5,346 bases of DNA from CAZEIW01 sp964512305 (GTDB lineage: Bacteria; Pseudomonadota; Gammaproteobacteria; Burkholderiales; Burkholderiaceae_F). The translations under genes were made by a program, and so were the position numbers. The stretch covers positions 1 through 5,346 of the forward strand of contig CAZEIW010000161.1 of the NCBI GenBank assembly GCA_964512305.1, read 5' to 3'. Below the pieces are notes generated by a model. That model searched no databases and had not been told where the DNA came from. It saw only the letters and a list, made by a program, of their open reading frames with translations. Shown piece by piece: positions 4,214 through 5,346 of the stretch (position 1 is its first letter; every line of letters begins with the position of its first letter).

Positions 4214-5230
4214 ATGAACCGACGTGCATGCTGGCTGGGCATCGTGCTGGGTCTCATCTGCCTGGGCGCCGCCGGGGCGGATCCGGCGAGCGCGAAGAAG
4301 ACCGTGGCCACGCTGGGTACGGCGCTGCCGTCGGACTTCCCGGCGATCGTGAACCCCTACCTGGGCGTGCCGGTGCTCGGTTTCGGCGCCCGCGGGCATG
4401 TCGAGCGCGTGCCCGTGATCTTTGTGCACGGGAACAACGACACGCCGTTTCCGACCGCGTGCAACCCATTCGGCTACATCCACAACGCGGCCCAGTACTT
4501 CCTCAGCCACGGCTACCGCGCCTCGGAAATCTGGGGCCTGGGTTACCAGGGCGATCAGTGCGACCTGCTGGACGAGATCACGCGCAAGGCGGGCGTCGGG
4601 CACAGCACGGCGGCCGGTGTGGCGCTGCTGCGCAAGTTCGTGCACGCCGTGCTCCAGTACACCGGCGCAGAACAGGTCGACATCGTCGGGCACAGCCTGG
4701 GCGTCACCGTGTCGCGCGAGTGGCTGATGCAAGACAGCGCCTACCCGCTGGTGCGCGCGCTGGTTGCGATCGACGGCCCGAACCACGGCATCATCAACTG
4801 CTCGCCCTCGCCGCTCAACTTCTACCAGCTGCCGGCGAGCGGGGGTTTCGTCCCCGACAGCGCGATCTGCGAGGAGTACGGCTCGGACCACACGCAGCTG
4901 CTGTCGGTCTTGAATGGCGCAGGCGAGACGCCAGGGCCGACGCACTACCTCGTGATCCGCAACATCGCGAGCGCGTCGCCGCAGAGCGGGGACTTCGTCT
5001 ACCTCTCGGCGCAGGACGGCGTCCTGCCCGCGGTGCCGGCCGAGGATCGCGACGGCGATCCGCACGACTTCTCGGGCAGCGCACTGCTCGCGGGGGCGAC
5101 GACGGTTGATCTGGTGGGGCAAGGCCAGTACGACGCGGTGCTGGGGACGGCGCACCTGGGCATCCTGAATTCCCCGGCCGCGTGGCAGGCGGCGCTGGAT
5201 TTCCTGCAGAACCTGGACGAGCGAAACTAA
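4214..5230 (+). CDS. Exported alpha/beta hydrolase, lipase class 2 / PhaZ7-like
   Basis: A 338-residue predicted secreted or periplasmic serine hydrolase. Residues 1-22 form a signal peptide: basic MNRR, a hydrophobic core (WLGIVLGLICLGAAG), and likely signal peptidase I cleavage near AGA-DP or ASA-KK. The mature part shows VPVIFVHGNND (66-76, oxyanion-loop HGNN), GYRASEIWGLGY (100-111), QVDIVGHSLGVTVSREWL (154-171; GHSLG nucleophile Ser161), AIDGPNHGI (185-193), SAQDGVLP (265-272; probable acid Asp268) and GTAHLGIL (311-318; probable catalytic His314). The order matches class 2 lipases and, as I recall it, the extracellular polyhydroxybutyrate depolymerase PhaZ7, with similar HGN, 'GxTY' and HSxG regions. 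The mature part has exactly four cysteines (83, 116, 196, 219), suggesting two disulfides. The substrate (lipid ester, polyester or other) cannot be settled. No chaperone, secretion gene or substrate-binding domain is adjacent. Fold and catalytic class are well supported. Confidence 0.88.
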   Translation: MNRRACWLGIVLGLICLGAAGADPASAKKTVATLGTALPSDFPAIVNPYLGVPVLGFGARGHVERVPVIFVHGNNDTPFPTACNPFGYIHNAAQYFLSHGYRASEIWGLGYQGDQCDLLDEITRKAGVGHSTAAGVALLRKFVHAVLQYTGAEQVDIVGHSLGVTVSREWLMQDSAYPLVRALVAIDGPNHGIINCSPSPLNFYQLPASGGFVPDSAICEEYGSDHTQLLSVLNGAGETPGPTHYLVIRNIASASPQSGDFVYLSAQDGVLPAVPAEDRDGDPHDFSGSALLAGATTVDLVGQGQYDAVLGTAHLGILNSPAAWQAALDFLQNLDERN

Positions 5231-5261
5231 TCTGCCCGTCCGCCCTCCCCCGCACCCCGCC

Positions 5262-5325
5262 CTGCTCCCCTCTCCCGCGCGCCCCCTGCTCCCTACTCCC
5301 GCGCGCCCCTGCTCCCCTCTCCCGC
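5262..5325. repeat. Tandem repeat, about 2.7 copies of a 23-24-bp C-rich unit
   Basis: Unit 1 (5262-5285) begins CTGCTCCCCTCTCCCGCGCG, unit 2 (5286-5308) begins CTGCTCCCTACTCCCGCGCG, and a third begins at 5309 and matches for 17 bases before it runs into the palindrome arm. The copies differ by a couple of substitutions and one C. The plus strand from 5231 to 5325 is almost free of A. The units lie wholly in the non-coding region after the hydrolase stop. Confidence 0.8.
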
Positions 5326-5339
5326 TTGCGGGAGAGGGG
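5314..5339. repeat. Perfect 12-bp-arm palindrome, REP-like dispersed repeat
   Basis: CCCCTCTCCCGC (5314-5325), TT, then GCGGGAGAGGGG (5328-5339): perfect complementarity over 12 bp with a minimal loop (realistically 11 pairs and a CTTG tetraloop). Closely similar CCCTCTCCCGC..GCGGGAGAGGG palindromes recur between genes in many GC-rich proteobacteria, so this is probably one copy of a dispersed repetitive extragenic palindrome. It lies 83 bp beyond the hydrolase stop and could also act as a transcript-end stabiliser; no T-run follows (TGGGGGT instead). The window ends before its right boundary. Confidence 0.75.
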
Positions 5340-5346
5340 TGGGGGT

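Noticed and set aside
4253..4264. Possible lipoprotein signal around Cys16 of the hydrolase
   Set aside because: The residues before the cysteine (G-L-I) do not fit the lipobox, which needs a small residue at -1; signal peptidase I sites follow.
4150..5109. A 319-codon plus-strand frame overlapping the hydrolase
   Set aside because: Arg/Gly/Ala-rich out-of-frame shadow; the signal peptide and catalytic motifs are in the other frame.
4013..5155. N-terminal extension of the DUF2905 frame to a 447-codon protein
   Set aside because: The extension is antisense to the hydrolase gene and Arg/Val/His-rich with no family; DUF2905 proteins are about 65 residues and a good ribosome site precedes ATG 4012.
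5262..5325. Possible CRISPR array
   Set aside because: The units are contiguous without spacers, fewer than three full copies, and no cas gene is present.

Overview
The window is uniformly GC-rich (roughly 65-70% by eye), with strong G/C preference at third codon positions. It reads as chromosomal DNA of a high-GC proteobacterium, most likely a betaproteobacterium of the Burkholderiales type. The reasons are the pyruvate kinase plus MOFRL-type glycerate kinase pair, the DUF2905 protein, the MarR subtype beginning MFDRCLYFN, and a dispersed palindrome of the CCCTCTCCCGC/GCGGGAGAGGG kind at the right edge. The taxonomy is inferred from family resemblance, not from a search.

Layout, left to right: (1) minus strand, the N-terminal 293 residues of pyruvate kinase, cut by the left edge. 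(2) A 240-bp GC-rich gap with a stem-loop, then the complete glycerate 2-kinase (ttuD/gckA type), also on the minus strand, so ttuD lies upstream of pyk. (3) An AT-richer 136-bp divergent promoter region. (4) Plus strand, a 201-residue hemerythrin HHE-domain protein with a TTG start. (5) Convergent to it and only 6 bp away, a MarR-family regulator on the minus strand, with two stem-loops at the junction and a perfect 7+6+7 palindrome just upstream of its start. (6) About 200 bp without a convincing gene but with several small inverted repeats. (7) Minus strand, a 66-residue two-helix membrane protein (DUF2905). (8) A divergent 201-bp spacer. (9) Plus strand, a 338-residue exported alpha/beta hydrolase (class 2 lipase / PhaZ7-like). 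(10) A C-rich tail with about 2.7 tandem 23-24-bp units ending in a perfect 12-bp-arm palindrome.

Functional reading: ttuD and pyk form a lower-glycolysis / glyoxylate-tartronate assimilation pair (glycerate to 2-phosphoglycerate; phosphoenolpyruvate to pyruvate, with enolase elsewhere). The hemerythrin and MarR genes may form a small oxygen-, NO- or redox-related neighbourhood, but only by adjacency. The hydrolase is probably an exported esterase, lipase or polyester depolymerase. I see no mobile element, CRISPR array, tRNA or rRNA. Most of the window is ordinary housekeeping and accessory chromosome. The best candidates for a second look are the MarR operator, the unexplained 3613-3811 spacer, the hydrolase, and the terminal repeat.
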